This document shows positions 34,901-47,233 of a stretch of DNA of 64,000 nucleotides, piece after piece. The position numbers and the translations under genes are program-made. Below the pieces are notes generated by a model. The model was not told where the DNA came from. It saw only the letters and a list, made by a program, of their open reading frames with translations, and made no database searches. The DNA is from Seiridium cupressi (Eukaryota; Ascomycota; Sordariomycetes; Amphisphaeriales; Sporocadaceae), in assembly GCA_036674765.1 (NCBI GenBank), contig JARVKI010000116.1, positions 61,445 to 125,444 on the forward strand, in the 5' to 3' direction. How positions within the stretch are numbered: the stretch's first letter is position 1; each line of letters begins with the position of its first letter.

Positions 34901-37207
34901 TCGACGATTCTCCTCTGGCTTCGCTTGCCAGGAGGCCTGGGGCGACCTTGAAATTACAGTGGCTTAGGAGCAGCTGGCAAGTTCTCCGCTAGGTGAGGCC
35001 GTGAAGGAGTTTTTGATACTGTCAGTCCAGATGACCAAAAAGATTTTGGTATTCCTGATCTGCGAATGAGTGCCGAGACATCGACTAGATCCTCTATGAT
35101 AAGACACTTGGACTTAGGTAGTGTTTTAGTCCTGTTCTCCTGGTATAGGGTCTTGTTGACTCTCACCACGCCAGTGGCAACGCTTGCACTCGTCTGAGAT
35201 GTGTTGTGTTTTGATAGCTTCCAATTTGAGATGCTCCATCTGCATGCCATTGAGTGGCGTTGAATATATGAGCTGATATTCTGCGAGCCGCCAAGCGCGT
35301 TGGCTCTGAGCAGAAGGCACTTGCAGACAGATGCGTCAATAGCTGGATGCATAGAATTGCCGATTTATGACACGTATCAGAGTTGATAAGAATGGGGGGA
35401 GGCTGGCAAGCCTAGACCCGACAGCTGGACGAGACGCAAATTCGACGTTGGTTGAGGCCGGCTGCTGCCCTGGATGACGGAATCGGCATTTGTAAAGTGA
35501 ATGGAAAACTTGTTGTCGATAGTGTCTCGAGCTGGGGAAGGTTCGAGCCGCTGAGTGTGATGCGGGACCCGATATCAAGATAAGCCAAGAATGCTACCAC
35601 GTAAATCCCGGTCCTCCCGCAATCCCTGCAATACTCAAAAATAGTGGTACGTTTCTTTTCGTCCCCGGGGATGACGATAACCACAATATTGATCTGATTT
35701 GCCCCAAAAAATCGAGCACAGGCTGGACGTGTTTATCTGTACAAGGATCGACCGGGCCAATGTGTCTGGGGGGCCCATCGTATCACGACCGCTGTGCTAG
35801 CCAACTTGAAGCGCTGGTGATGGAGTGATATGCAGCCATGTGGATGCGGCTTTTGGCGTACCAAGTAGATACATACCTAGCCAGCTAAGCTAACCCGGCA
35901 CACCTTTGCGCCGGTGCAAAAGCCTGCTACGATATAGAAACGTTTCCCAGAGGAGCCTGGTCCAAAAGTGTATCAGTACCTGATCGTTCGTCAATACGAG
36001 AACCACCCACACTGCTGACAGCAGACACCGTGTATCCGGAAGATGCCACACGAGGCACCGTCTGCACGGAGCGTTCAGGTGATAGTGTGCTCCGCACTCT
36101 TGTATGTCCTCCGCATGAGTTCCAGGCGGCGAGTGCAAATGGGAACAAGATGGCGGGCCAGATGCTCGAGGTCAGGCTTCAATTCCAGCTTCTAGGGCCC
36201 GCGGCCGCTTCTGGCAGGTGGAGCGAAATTGGTTTCCTCAAGTCCAAAAACAGTGCGCCTTTTCAATACTGGCACAGGCGAGATTGCATACTGGCACCCA
36301 AAAGCATTGCTGGTGCTACTGCACGCCTGGCTCAGGTCGTGTCCCTCTGCATCTAAGGCGCCACCAACCTTAACCCCATGCCACTTTAGCGTCAGTTACG
36401 CTACGTCGGCTACCAATTCGCATAAAACGTCTTACCATCCCCTCGGTTTCCAGCCGCAAATTCCATCTTTTTCAGAGGCATCTTGGAACCCGTTTCTGCT
36501 ATACGAACCATATTTACAGCATTTGTCTTCCTCACTGGTCTCACCACGGAGTTGAGCTTTCATCGGACAGGACCCAAGCCAGCCAGCTGTGTCACCATAG
36601 CGTATCCAGGAACGAGATCGCCGCTGATCGACCGCCATCTTCTTTCCACGGCTCCGGATCGCTTGCCCTTAAGCTTATCCATTGGGACCTTATTAAGTTG
36701 GGACGATAATCAGTTCGTCCCGTCGGTCCACCCCTGGTTTCGTTTTCTTGCAAGGACTCCGCTGCTACAAAGCGTAAGACTAGCCTACCGGAAGCGGCAA
36801 GCTCAAACGTCGTGCTTATACGGGGCGGATATCCTCAAGCTCCGCCGTTTTTATCAATCCATCAAGTCTACAAGAATTCACAAGTCGTTTTGTCCAACCC
36901 AAATCATCCTGCGGCTCCTCCGATTCCTTTGGCCTGTTAGATCCGGAGGACTGTGCGCCCAAAACCATCAGCCACCTCGTTTTTTGCACAGCGCGGTCAG
37001 TCTGACGGATTAGTCACGCGTCATCTCTCCTGTGTCACCATACGCTGTACTCAAGGCAGTGCTCCCTCGCCTAGCCTGCAACTGGAACTACTCGGCGTGA
37101 CACCACGTCGGAGGCTTTAAGGTCGATACTCTGTGGACTGAAGTGCATTTGACACCAACCGGACTTCAACGACGAACTGTGGGTTCCCACTTGTATCAAC
37201 AATCACC
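31954..37207. other. Gene-poor region with weak coding hints
   Basis: 5.2 kb without a complete gene. On the minus strand, 32761-33291 encodes a Ser/Arg-rich stretch (SETDDDEITMSVVSSQPREI). 33868-34143 has GLGDITAYALYTILDAFCRH. 35412-35684 has KKRTTIFEYCRDCGRTGIY and 34954-35352 has KSKCLIIEDLVDVSALIRR. These could be exons or relics of one or more minus-strand genes, but I could not join them and recognise no family. The plus strand near 36480-37010 has open frames with no motifs. The last few hundred bases must hold the promoter of the gene at 37208. Confidence 0.4.
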
Positions 37208-38511
37208 ATGTCTGTACTCTCCATCATGAAGAAGGGCCGCCAGCAGGCCAAGGAGCAGACTGTGAAGGAATCCGAGAAGGAGAAAACTGAGCAGGCGAAA
37301 GTTCCATACAAACATGTACCGACACATGCCGCTGTCGATGCACTGTCAGGTGCCCCATCCAGTTGGCAGCAGGACTATCGATCCAGGATCAGAGAACAAA
37401 ATGAAAGGAGAAATTCTGTCGTTGCATCCGAGAGAAACTCGAAATCTATGCCACGAGTTTCAAGCTCGCTATCTACTGTCTCCTACCCTTTGGCCCACGC
37501 CAGCCCGGTCGTCCCGATCTCTAAAGTGCACAGCTCCAGCAGCCTTCCTCCAGCATGGCAGCAAAGATCGCCGCTGAGCTATACCAAGGACGACTACTTC
37601 TCACAATCCACGAGTAGGAAAGGGAAGGAGCGTGAAGCCGTACCTCCCGTTCCTCCGCTGCCTCTCATGAAGAATGGTCGAGTTGTAGGACCCAATCGAA
37701 GTAACAGCAGGTTGAACACAGGTAACTTGAACCCAAAATAATATGTTCTGGATTTAAGTATCTGACATTTTTCATAGGTGCATATCGAGTTGGGAGCTCG
37801 GGAAACTCGAGCTCATCAGAAGATGATCTCGAGGTACGACATGTTCGCCCCGTCTCTCTGAGCGCGAGCTACGCTACAGCCTCTCAAGGTGCACATGGTC
37901 GTTCTTCTCACCGTGGCACCGATTCGCCACCTTCGCACATGCCGCATCAACGAACCGTCTCTGCACAGTCAAACGGCCCATACTCCCAATCGTCTCGTGC
38001 TCATCGATTCACAGCCCCTCAGCCCATGAACCAAGCGTTGGGCGTTAAGGGCTCTATTGCATCATTCCCTGCGCCCCCTTCAACCATTGGCTCGGCCATG
38101 AGCTCCCCGGAAATTTCAAACTCCGTCTCTTATGCGTCGTCTGCCATGTCTGGTGGCTCAACCACCTCCAGCTCTGCCGCGTCGACTCCTGCTGCGAGTG
38201 TTATTGCTTCTTTTCCATCGGCTGAAAAATTAGCACCGTTGACGAACAATGGGTCGCAGAAGACGGTGACGTCGAAAAACATTGACCAAGCTGAGAGAGA
38301 AACGTCATACACGAGTGACTTGAACAAGAAGTATCCACCTATCTCGAAGTCTGGTCGCAGGGCAAATGTTTTGACAAAGTCTCGGCCGCATTCCATATCA
38401 GACATGACCAAGGGGCAAGTTACGTCTCCGGAAGTTCAGTCCCTAAGGAGCATCAAGAAAAATCGATGGTCATTTCTCAGCAGCAAGCGACCAGCTGCAA
38501 CAGCGGCCTAG
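37208..38511 (+). CDS. Conserved fungal Ser-rich protein of unknown function
   Basis: Two exons (37208-37721, 37778-38511; intron GTAACT...CATAG) encode 415 residues. The N-terminus is basic and helical (MKKGRQQAKEQTVKESEKEK). It leads into VPYKHVPTHAAVDALSGAPS and a short RSRIREQNERRNS helix, a segment I associate with a Pezizomycotina-wide family of unknown function. The middle is disordered, rich in Ser/Pro, with several proline clusters (VPPVPPLPL). The C-terminus is a basic aromatic patch (SIKKNRWSFLSSKRP). No catalytic motif or membrane segment is present. It may be a regulatory or cytoskeleton-associated protein; this is a guess from composition. A decayed copy of its last exon and 3' UTR lies at 43651-43840. 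Confidence 0.82.
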
Positions 38512-39938
38512 CTTTCGACGGAGAATAGGTCCACATGGTTCAATTCTTTTTCTCATCATTCAGTACACTGTGTATATTGCGATGAACACGCTGTGCATTG
38601 AGTACATGTCTTGTCATGATTCAATAAGGTTGCAAGTTCAGCGAGGCGTTAAGTGTCATTCCCGGAAGTTTTGCAGTAAAGGTTTTTTGGAGCACTAGAT
38701 TCGGCAGGCACAATAGAGTCCAATCTCAGACCTAGATACATAACGCAGCATATGATGACAAATATCAGCGAGCACTCCCGTTGCGACGCTGAAACAAGCG
38801 CTCGGATTTGATATGCAGTTTGATGATCAATTATGCCAATAAATCCAAATTACGCCTGTTGCCACATGACTTCGAGCAGTACAAACGGCCATTCTCGGCT
38901 TGTCGAACGACGCTACATTCGGTAACAGTTCCCCTCCTATATCTGTCGATGTTGGAACCTGCCATACTACTTCCAATTAGAGGCAAGGCAACCAACACGG
39001 CTGAGCTGTAGCTTCAAACCAGTTCAAGGCTGGACCCGCCCTGATGCCAGCCGCAAGCCACCAATACTACGTGGCGTGTGGGAGCGGGAGCGGACATGAT
39101 GACACTTACAGGAAACAGTCCCATCAGCATACTGGGCCACTTTAGGACAACACGTGAGTTTGATTGCACACTCTAATACAATTCAATGCATTCTCTACTT
39201 GGATCATTTGTCATGTCCCAAGACAAGAACCAAATTTGTGGAAATAAGCAGTAAACTTCGATGAGAAGAAAGCCACGGTTCCCGGCTCCTGGTGATTCGG
39301 TGGCGCGTGCATGCCGTGGATTAAACGTATGAGAACCATAAAATCAAAAACAGAGCATCCCATCTCATGCTGCACTATGCGGGGAAATAAACGGCGACAG
39401 TCACCTACAGCTTTCGATGATATTGCATGCCGCCCAGTAGAGTTCGACCCCCGTTTCAAAACCCCAAAACACGTTTCTTTTCGAATGGCTGGGGCAAATT
39501 GCTATATCTGGATTTTGATATAGACATGGTACTTTCAGATGGCAACAGTGAGACAGATATTCTTGTTTCTCTGATTTGACAACGTCATTGTGAGCTTCAT
39601 AATATTTGTATGTTTGCATCTACTACTAGGTAACATGTTTGTCAGTACTACGGTAATAAACAGACAGGCATGGACAGGGAAGCAAGTGAATGCAATAGCA
39701 AGCTACTAGTCGTGAATAGTTTCGAAGTACATGATGCTATGCTCTACTACAAATTTATTTCTGTCACATCGACATTCGACCCAAATGATTTCTCAAGGAG
39801 CGGCAGTCCTTCTAGATTGGCGTTTTCCATTGGTTCTTTGCTGTAAACCAAGTTCGTGATATGATCGGTCTCCAAAGAACCATAATGTTCTTTCAGCTGA
39901 AATTTCCCTCAATCTCCTCAAGTGCACCCGAACATCAT
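38512..39938. other. Intergenic region, no gene seen
   Basis: This is the 3' flank of the Ser-rich gene and the 3' flank of the convergent RidA-like gene. Short open frames (38808-39011 plus, 39211-39459 minus) lack recognisable features. The first ~140 bp are represented again, diverged, at 43730-43840. Confidence 0.4.
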
Positions 39939-40440
39939 CTAAGCAAGCGCCGGGCTCTCGCCAGTCTTCATCCGCGCAGACCCTTTCCTGGCCGTGACCT
40001 CGATCTCGATCTTCATAACCTCGTCGAGGAGTCCAGACACAATCATAGTAGCAGCGGGCCTTGCATCACGCAGCCACCTCCGCAACACCGGCCAGCACTT
40101 CTGGAAGTCCTCACGCGCGGGGAGTATATACCTGACGCGGACGATCTCGTTCGTCGTTGCGCCGCCTTCGGAGAGGGCGGCCTCGATGTTCCGGAATGTC
40201 TGCTCCGCCTGCTCCACGACGTCTGACGAGATCTTGCCGGTCTTGTAGTCATAGCTTTGTGAAAGTCAGTCGGACAGGCGTGTGGATGGATGGGGTAGAC
40301 CCAAGTCGAGTTTTCAGCTTGGTAAAGGGGATATACCCTGTGCACCCAGACACGAAGACCCATTCTCCTGTTACCACTGCACGAGAATAGCCAATTTGTT
40401 CTTCAAAAGCTGAACCGGAACTGATTAATTGACGAGCCAT
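39939..40440 (-). CDS. RidA/YjgF/UK114-family protein
   Basis: Two exons (40440-40337, 40254-39939; 82-nt intron ending AAG) encode 139 residues. The RidA fold is evident: EEQIGYSRAVVTGEWVFVSG at the start, QAEQTFRNIEAALSEGG in the middle helix, VRVRYILPAREDFQKCWPVL, and the closing strand KIEIEVTA. Canonical RidA proteins deaminate reactive enamine/imine intermediates using an arginine in a PAR-S motif before that strand; here the position reads ARPAATMIVSG. The protein therefore belongs to a divergent Rid branch whose activity is uncertain. The N-terminus lacks a mitochondrial signal. It lies 457 bp downstream of the P450 stop on the same strand, which could mean shared regulation but not an operon. 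Confidence 0.85.
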
Positions 40441-40897
40441 GACGATACTGTTCTATAAGATGCTTTTGCCGTAGCCTGTAAGTGAGAATGAGAATGGCAC
40501 CAAGAGAACTGCAGCTCATATAGTGATGAGCAAACTCACATTGATCTTGTTTGGACTGGATATACAATACTCGAGTCCAGTAGTGTTCATAAGTGGCCAC
40601 TATGAGTATGAGTCATAAGGCTCGGTTTCCACCTACTGGCCGATGACGGGCCGGCGCATTACTGATATGCTAGAGTGTACAATGTAGCTATCGCAGAAAT
40701 GTACGTATAACTGTCCTTGCCAATTCTCATCTCGTAACATTACATTATAGGGTTTATTCGCAAGGGGTCAGGAATTGATTCCTGGAATAGGTACAGTATC
40801 TAGATCACATGTCCAATAACGAGAGCAAACAGTTTCTAGCGCTGGAGATTGGTAACGGGTAGATTGAAACGCAGGCTTCCAATAAGAATACACAAGA

Positions 40898-42916
40898 TTA
40901 CTTCTTTCGGTAGTACATGCGTCCTGGACAACCTCCGTCAGGCTTGGCAGCTCCCAGGAGGAGTTGAAACGGTCGATGCCCCTCTACACGATCTCTCTTC
41001 CTCGTCCCATCTCGAATAGCTCCCCCATATTCTGTCTTCTCACTAAACTCCTCAACCATATTCTCTGGCTCGGGAAATCTCACATCGGCCTCCTCGCCGG
41101 GATACTCCAGCACGAAGTCGAACTCCCTCGCTATAAGCGCAAGGATGACCCGGCCTTCCAGCATTGCCAGCTCCTGCCCGATGCAATTTCGCGGGCCCTT
41201 CTCGAAAGGCCGGAAGGCATCTTTGCCTGCTTCGGTAAACAGCTCCGAGTCCGGGTAAGGGGTCTGGGACTGGATAAAGCGCTCAGGGACAAACTTCAGG
41301 GGTTCGGGGAAGAAGCGCTTGTTTCGATGGATCATGTGTGCAACGGGCCAGATGACAGCCTTGGCGATCATGGGAATTTTCTGCTGGGTTGTCGGTTCGA
41401 TGATATAGCCGTCAGGAATGGAGCCCCGGACTGTGCTTGCTGGCGGGAATACGCGCAGCGTTTCCTTGATCACAGCATTTGTGTACTCCAGCTTGTTCAC
41501 TATGTAAGGGTCCTCCTTGATTTTGGCAGCTGTTTCTTCAAGACTGGATGGTAGGTGAGCATCCAATTCCGCCTTGAGTCTCGTAAAGACCTCAGGATGC
41601 TTGTGGAGAAGGTACTACAGTGCTCGGGTCAGTGCTCTCTCTCGGGAGTGGTTGGCAAGTGTTCGGTAGCCGTAGCTCATGGTTCGGGTGTGAAGCTATT
41701 TGAGAGATTCTTGCTGAGCATGCAAGCTTCAGAGGATGGGAAATAATCACGAAATGTACTTACACTTGCCCAGAAAAGTGTTGAAGACGTAGTATCGTGG
41801 CCAGCAAAGATGAAGGTCTTGACAGAATCCGTGATGTCTACTCTGAAGTCTTCCGGCATATCTTTCGGTTTTAGAATCCTGACTTTGGTATTCCGTGCTG
41901 CAGATGTCTCTTTCTCGTACGCATCGAGCGCGAGGTCGACCACCGACCGTCTCTTGGCAGCTTTTCCTCCTTCCTTTTCCTCAGCAGTTAGTTGTTTGGC
42001 GCGCCGTTGAATCTTCTTGTCAAGTTCTTTGCTAATTTCACTATCCAATCTTCTTCCGTTCAGCCATAGTTTCAGCGGCCGGATAAGGTCTACGGCCTGC
42101 CAGGGAAAGACGGCATCGGAAGGCGGCATCATCTTCACTCGGTCGCGAAAAAGCTTTGTGATCGGATGAACCTGCCTCTGAGCAGGCATTTCGGCGTCGA
42201 GTACCGCCTTTCCGATAATTTCAATGGTGAGTCTTGTTAGGTAGTCTTCCAGCTCAAATAGTTCGCCCGAGTCCGCCTTGCTTCGAATAACATCGCAAAA
42301 CGTCAAGCTCGCGTCAACGATGACATCGGTCAAAGTCATGATGTTGGTTAGAGAGAATCCTGGGTTGAAAATGGAACGCACGGCCTTCCACCGGGCCCCC
42401 TCGAGAGAAACCATATTGTTGTCGCCTAGGAACTTGTCGAGAAACTCCTTGGCAAGATGATTTTTCGGCAGAGATTGGCCAGTGGTCACGAATTGAGATG
42501 CCGTCACCGGGTCGGCGATGTACAGGGTCAAAGGTCCAAACGGCCGACTTTCGAGGTTACATGTATCAGAAATAGGCACAAATCGGTGATAGTCTCACTC
42601 ACAAATCAACATAGAATACGTCGGGTAGGTTCCATTTTATTCGGATGTACTCTGCCCACGTTTGTGCATGTATGCCGGGTGGAAACAGTGTCGTGAGCTC
42701 GCTGGCGATTTGTAGATGGCCAGCCAATTTGCTCGTCATTGGCGGTTGTGGCTTCACATCTCATCAGTGCCTCTGCTGCACGACATTTGGGTCTTTGATC
42801 ATTGGGTGTGCACTCACTAGGCCATCCAGCTGTCTTCTCTTCCGCAACAAGTCATCAACGAAATAGGCAATCGCAGCTACCACTAGAGCGGCGACAGCGG
42901 CAATAGCACGCCACAT
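40898..42916 (-). CDS. Cytochrome P450 (microsomal type)
   Basis: Four exons (42916-42818, 42751-42603, 42547-41764, 41614-40898) encode 582 residues. The first two introns end in AAG. An N-terminal membrane anchor (AIAAVAALVVAAIAYFV) is followed by a basic stretch and a proline hinge (LPQPP). The I-helix oxygen-binding motif is AGHDTTSS (about 331-338), the K-helix ExxR is KETLR (about 394-398), the meander has FVPERF, and the haem loop is FEKGPRNCIG with Cys near 488. All catalytic residues are intact. It is an ER-bound monooxygenase needing NADPH-P450 reductase. The spacing resembles the fungal P450s of secondary metabolism and xenobiotic oxidation, but I cannot assign a CYP family or substrate. 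The neighbouring RidA-like gene is the only candidate partner. Confidence 0.92.
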
Positions 42917-43650
42917 TGTATTGAGTCCGAGGGGGTAGAGATGCAATCAGTGATACCGAAGCTGTCTCGAGTGTCAAATGTGTATTTCAACTAGTAACAA
43001 CCACACATAATGAATGATGATGATGTCGGGGCAATGGTGTCTTTTTGACTTGTCAACACTGACCTGATCAGGTTGTCACTCTCCATTGTAATCTAGTACC
43101 CATAGCGCTAGCTCCAACCGCCTGTGCCACAACCGGTGGCCTCCCTTGCGTCCCAGCCAATGGACCGAGTTTGATACCGCCGCATACTATGGCCGTTTGC
43201 TCAATGTCGGACTGGGCCCCATCTGCAAGTGCTTACCATTGAATCCTTGGCAGCCTCCACTCAAAGCAGAGTCGGGGTCCCTGCAGCTCCCTCTAAGGCC
43301 AGGCTTGGGAGAGACTAAGCAGGGGCAATATCATAGCTACATGTAGCCATTCAGAAAACCATTTACTCATGACGGATGCAGGATGTTCTGATGGGTGCTT
43401 TGTCAACCTTGTCCTTATTCAGGCTGCGGCGAACTGGCGACTGCAAGTCTTGCTTGACCCCGGTTTCTGACCACGCGAACCAACCTTTGCAGTCGTTCCA
43501 TTCTGTCGGGCGCTTCCCCCAACCCGCAACCGTAGTACAGAACAGTGATTCCAGCTCTCTTAGAGGACTCCGTAGCACAATATTTAATGTCTTTACAAGC
43601 ATGGGGCAATTTCTGACTATTGATTTAGCCTAGTAACGGCCCTCGCGAGT

Positions 43651-43840
43651 TCAGCCGCTGAAAAGGATCAAGAAAAACCAACGGTAACTTCCTAACAGCA
43701 AGCGATCAGCTGCAACAGTGCCCCTTGGCTTTCGTCGGGGGATATGTTTACATACTGTCATATATTTGCTGAACCTATTGTGAATCAAGTGCATGCATTG
43801 TCATGTTTCAATAGGTTTGCGAGTTTAGTGAAGTTTCCAA
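43651..43840 (+). pseudogene. Decayed copy of the 3' end of the Ser-rich gene at 37208
   Basis: This segment aligns with about 38438-38650, covering the last codons, the stop and the 3' UTR of the Ser-rich gene. Shared blocks include ATCAAGAAAAA, CAGCAAGCGA, CAGCTGCAACAG, GCTTTCG, TGTCATG and TTCAATA. The reading frame is broken and substitutions run in both directions. No upstream exons are recognisable. It is a partial duplication that has decayed. Confidence 0.6.
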
Positions 43841-43951
43841 AATCCAGTCTTCGATTGGGCAAGCTGTTGTCGGGTGAATCTCTAGAAGTAAAGGATGTAT
43901 GACAATCAAATCGCCTTATGGCTCATGTCTACCTACATGTAGGTATGGACT

Positions 43952-43997
43952 AGATTGTGTAGTCCACCGCAGATTGTGTAGTCCACCGCAGATTGTG
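43952..43997. repeat. 19-bp tandem repeat, 2.4 copies
   Basis: The unit agattgtgtagtccaccgc occurs twice without a mismatch, followed by eight bases of a third copy. No function is apparent. Confidence 0.75.
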
Positions 43998-45518
43998 AGC
44001 GCGGAGCGCATGTTGCAGTGTTTGAATCATGAATCCACTCAGACTGCTATTCCTAAATAGCAGTGTTTGTCCATTCAATACTCCAGTTTTTCTCGGCAAT
44101 GTGTTGATCAAGTTTTGGGACGCAGCTAGCATTGATTTCCAAGTGGTTTCTGGATTAGGTCTTCCTGGGTGCTACAATCAATGGTTGGAGCTCTTCTACT
44201 CCATCACCACCACAACACATCACTTTTTACCCACATTACGCTGCCATCATCTTTGGACAATAAAATTTGCTGCTTGCTCTTTTTTATTCCCTTCTCAACC
44301 TTTGACATTGATGGATACCCCACACCGCCTGGCAGTATTCTGCCACCGGCAGCGTGGGTCACCCAGCACTAGATAGGTTCACCTCCAGCTCCAGCTTCTC
44401 CAGCTTCTCCAGCTTCAGCTTCCCCATCCTTCGGAATCACCCAATATATGTGTTTCCACCCATATCGCCCTCCATCAGAATTTTTTCCAGCAGTGGCTGC
44501 GCCAGTCGACACACAATCACCTCAACCACCAACCGCCAAACACCATAATCTGGTTACCTGTGGGTTTCCAGGCTCTTACATTTCTTTTATTCACCCACCG
44601 CTTCGTTCCTCTCTCGACCTTTCGTCAACACTCAGTGGAATATTCCCTTTCAAAAACCACGTGTTAAAGTCCGAGCCTTAGCCGCTCTGCCACCGCCAAA
44701 TTTGCCCTTCACACTCTCCTAACAGAAACGCCTCTAGACTCTGGAGTCACAAGCTCTTCCCAAGAAGAAAATTTTCTCGTTCCCTCTCCTCTCTCTCTTC
44801 TTTTTCTTTTCTTCTTCTGTTATCCGTCATAATCTGACATTCTGAAGATCTTCTCAAGTGGCTGAACAGCTCTCTTTGCTACACGGGTGTCCACACCGAT
44901 GTGGTTCCTAACTCACCTCAGGAACTTCTTTCCCGGGAGAAGGGCTGGTGCTCATGGAACACGGATAGACTGATCCGACAGATTCCATAACGAATATATT
45001 TTATTATACCGAACATTATTTTATACGTGATTCAATAATATGTTTGCGTGTCGTCCCAGGGGGGGACTTTAAAGATGCCACCCGAGGCCTTGTGAGAGGT
45101 ACATGCCATACGGCGAGCATATTAAGAAAAGAGTTTATTTACTCTACTTGATATTGTTCATTATTTCACTTTTTCTTGGCAAGGTACGTTTTGTTTAATT
45201 ATGAATTGGTTGCCTGGTTATTTTGCAGACCGCAGTAACTAAATTTTGGTTGAATTTCCTTTTTGGCCAAAACTGACTGGGAAACAATCTAGCTGCCAAC
45301 CATCGAACGCGCAAACGGAACCTGAATTCTCATTAGCAACTTCACCAGAGAATCTCTGCAACCCTCTGCAGAACTTTCGCCCCAGCTTTATCATCACTTT
45401 TCATCCTCTTATCCTTGAGTTTGAATTCTGATGATCATCAAGCAAACACAACCATTACCTCATCCACCTCCCTCCCTCGATCTCTGATCATCAAGCACAC
45501 GTACCCGCCGTCTCATCC

Positions 45519-46750
45519 ATGTTCGAGATCATCTTATCAGACTTCTATCACGAAAACTCTGATCAGCAGCTAGCTGGGCAAGTACTGCCTTTATCATCAG
45601 CGAACCTTCACACTCATGGACTGAGGAGGCCTGAGACCGAACAATATCACGCGTGGTCGCTTTGCTGGAATTGGCGGAACCTTCCCCAGACAATTCTATC
45701 CAGACAGACCGATCGAAATTTCTGACTGTGTTGGAAGGACGGAGAAGTACCGCCGCAAATTGGGAGATCGAGTTCATCACAGATGAGGGCCGCGACAAGC
45801 GATATTTCGATTTACACACAAACAACTTCACGATATGGTTTCTTCCGAAGCCGTATTATCTCGACCCTTCGTCTTCAAAAATGCTTTCATGGGAGATCTG
45901 TTCCCTACAACGCCTGGGGTCAGTGAATTCTTCTTTAGGCATGCTTGGCGGGTTATCGGGAGTCAGAAACCATGTTTCAAGAAAAGAAACCCCCAACGAA
46001 GGAGCCGGTAAACTCCCAAAACAGGCCATACGGGGCATGAAGTAACTCTGGACGTTGCTTACGATGGCCCATCTTGGGATCCAGTGCCATGGCCAGACTG
46101 AATCTTGATGAAACCTCTTCCATCCGAGCTTGCGACATCGCGAGATTGCGACCAGAGAAGGACGAGATGATGCCGTGGAAGCCTCGACTCACATGAGAGC
46201 AAATCTGGTCCCCGAAGACTTGGCGAAATGGGTTGAGCTTTCAAAGAAACTCGTACCACGTTTCCTGCCCGATGGCCTGAAGCAACAGGTATGCTCTCGC
46301 TTGGAGGAGATCGATCCTCGATCGCGTGTCTCGCATTCCAAAGTATACACTGTCGCCAAGAGAATGAAGCAGCAGAATGGGTTCGACAAGGCATACCTGT
46401 ACGCCATCACGCTCTGGTGTGCAGAGTCGGGGTTTTCTTTTTCTCGCCGTGTACTCGAAGGCTACATTGCACGGAATCACGTCTCTGTTAAGATGATTTC
46501 AAGAGGCCTAGCAGTTGCCTGTATACAGCTTCCAAACTGTTTGCAACGCCATTTCTGCCATCCCGTCGGGAATTGTCGCAAAGCTGACAAGGCGACATAT
46601 CAGAAACTCCAACACATACACTACCCTGATGAACAATGCAGTTGTCACTTCTCCTTAGGCTTCGGCCGCGCCGATCTCGAATTTTTCCAGTTTGCCTCAA
46701 ACCTGGATATTCTCGAATGCGACGAAACGCAGGCGTACCATGGCAGTTGA
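45519..46750 (+). pseudogene. Possible gene relic with frame shifts
   Basis: Protein-like stretches are seen in changing plus frames. MFEIILSDFYHENSDQQLAG is at 45519. EIEFITDEGRDKRYFDLHTN continues at about 45760-45830. MARLNLDETSSIRACDIARL is at 46089. NLVPEDLAKWVELSKKLVPR and SKVYTVAKRMKQQNGFDKAY are at 46200-46400. They do not join by clear introns, so the region may be one or two broken genes or a multi-exon gene I could not model. I do not recognise a family. Confidence 0.3.
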
Positions 46751-46844
46751 CCCACTCAAACCTCAGCGAAAGGAGTGGGAAGAAGAAGAAGACCAAGGAT
46801 GAGGAAAAAGAAAACTCAATAGCATGGTGCACGAGACACTTAAG

Positions 46845-47233
46845 TCAATCACCAACGGGGTTACACCAAAGTTGTTCGAATCCAAGTAATCGAAAACCCG
46901 CCCTCTCATACGCCTCAGAGAAGATCGCGGTGATTGCAGTCAATGCCGTCCCACTGTAGATCAGCTTGACATGGTATGACTTCTCGCCGGCTTGTCCGGC
47001 TTGTATAGCTCGCTCAAGGTCTGAGATCTTGTCACGCAGTTCCAAAATGGTCAGCTCGTAATCTCGGATGGTGTGCCACGGCCCGCTAGCTCATGTGTTT
47101 GTGCTGTGACCAGTTGATCTCCTTGAGCTACCTGATTATCGTGCATTTCTCGAAGGAGTTGGCATTCACCTTCAGCCTCTACCAAATTCTGTTGAATGGC
47201 CGCCTTGGGGTTGGGGTTGGGCATAGTCCCCAT
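46845..47233 (-). pseudogene. Short coiled-coil protein gene with an apparent frameshift
   Basis: Read on the minus strand from the ATG at 47233, the protein begins MGTMPNPNPKAAIQQNLVEA and forms a coiled coil (EGECQLLREMHDNQVAQGD) up to about 47080. It then runs into a stop. The next frame takes over with TIRDYELTILELRDKISDLE and an end containing YHVKLIYSGTALTAITAIFS and AGFRLLGFEQLW before a stop at 46845. The heptad pattern continues across the junction, so a one-base change is the simplest explanation. An unrecognised intron is possible but no good donor/acceptor pair restores the frame. Function unknown. Confidence 0.4.

Larger units (their letters stand above)
42917..45518. other. Gene-poor region upstream of the P450
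   Basis: No complete gene. It holds the P450 promoter, a decayed duplicate (43651-43840) and a 19-bp tandem repeat. Pyrimidine-rich stretches at about 44380-44430 and 44760-44825 resemble fungal promoter/5' UTR tracts, but no convincing coding sequence follows closely. Two short palindromes occur at about 43333-43345 and 43931-43944. Confidence 0.4.
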
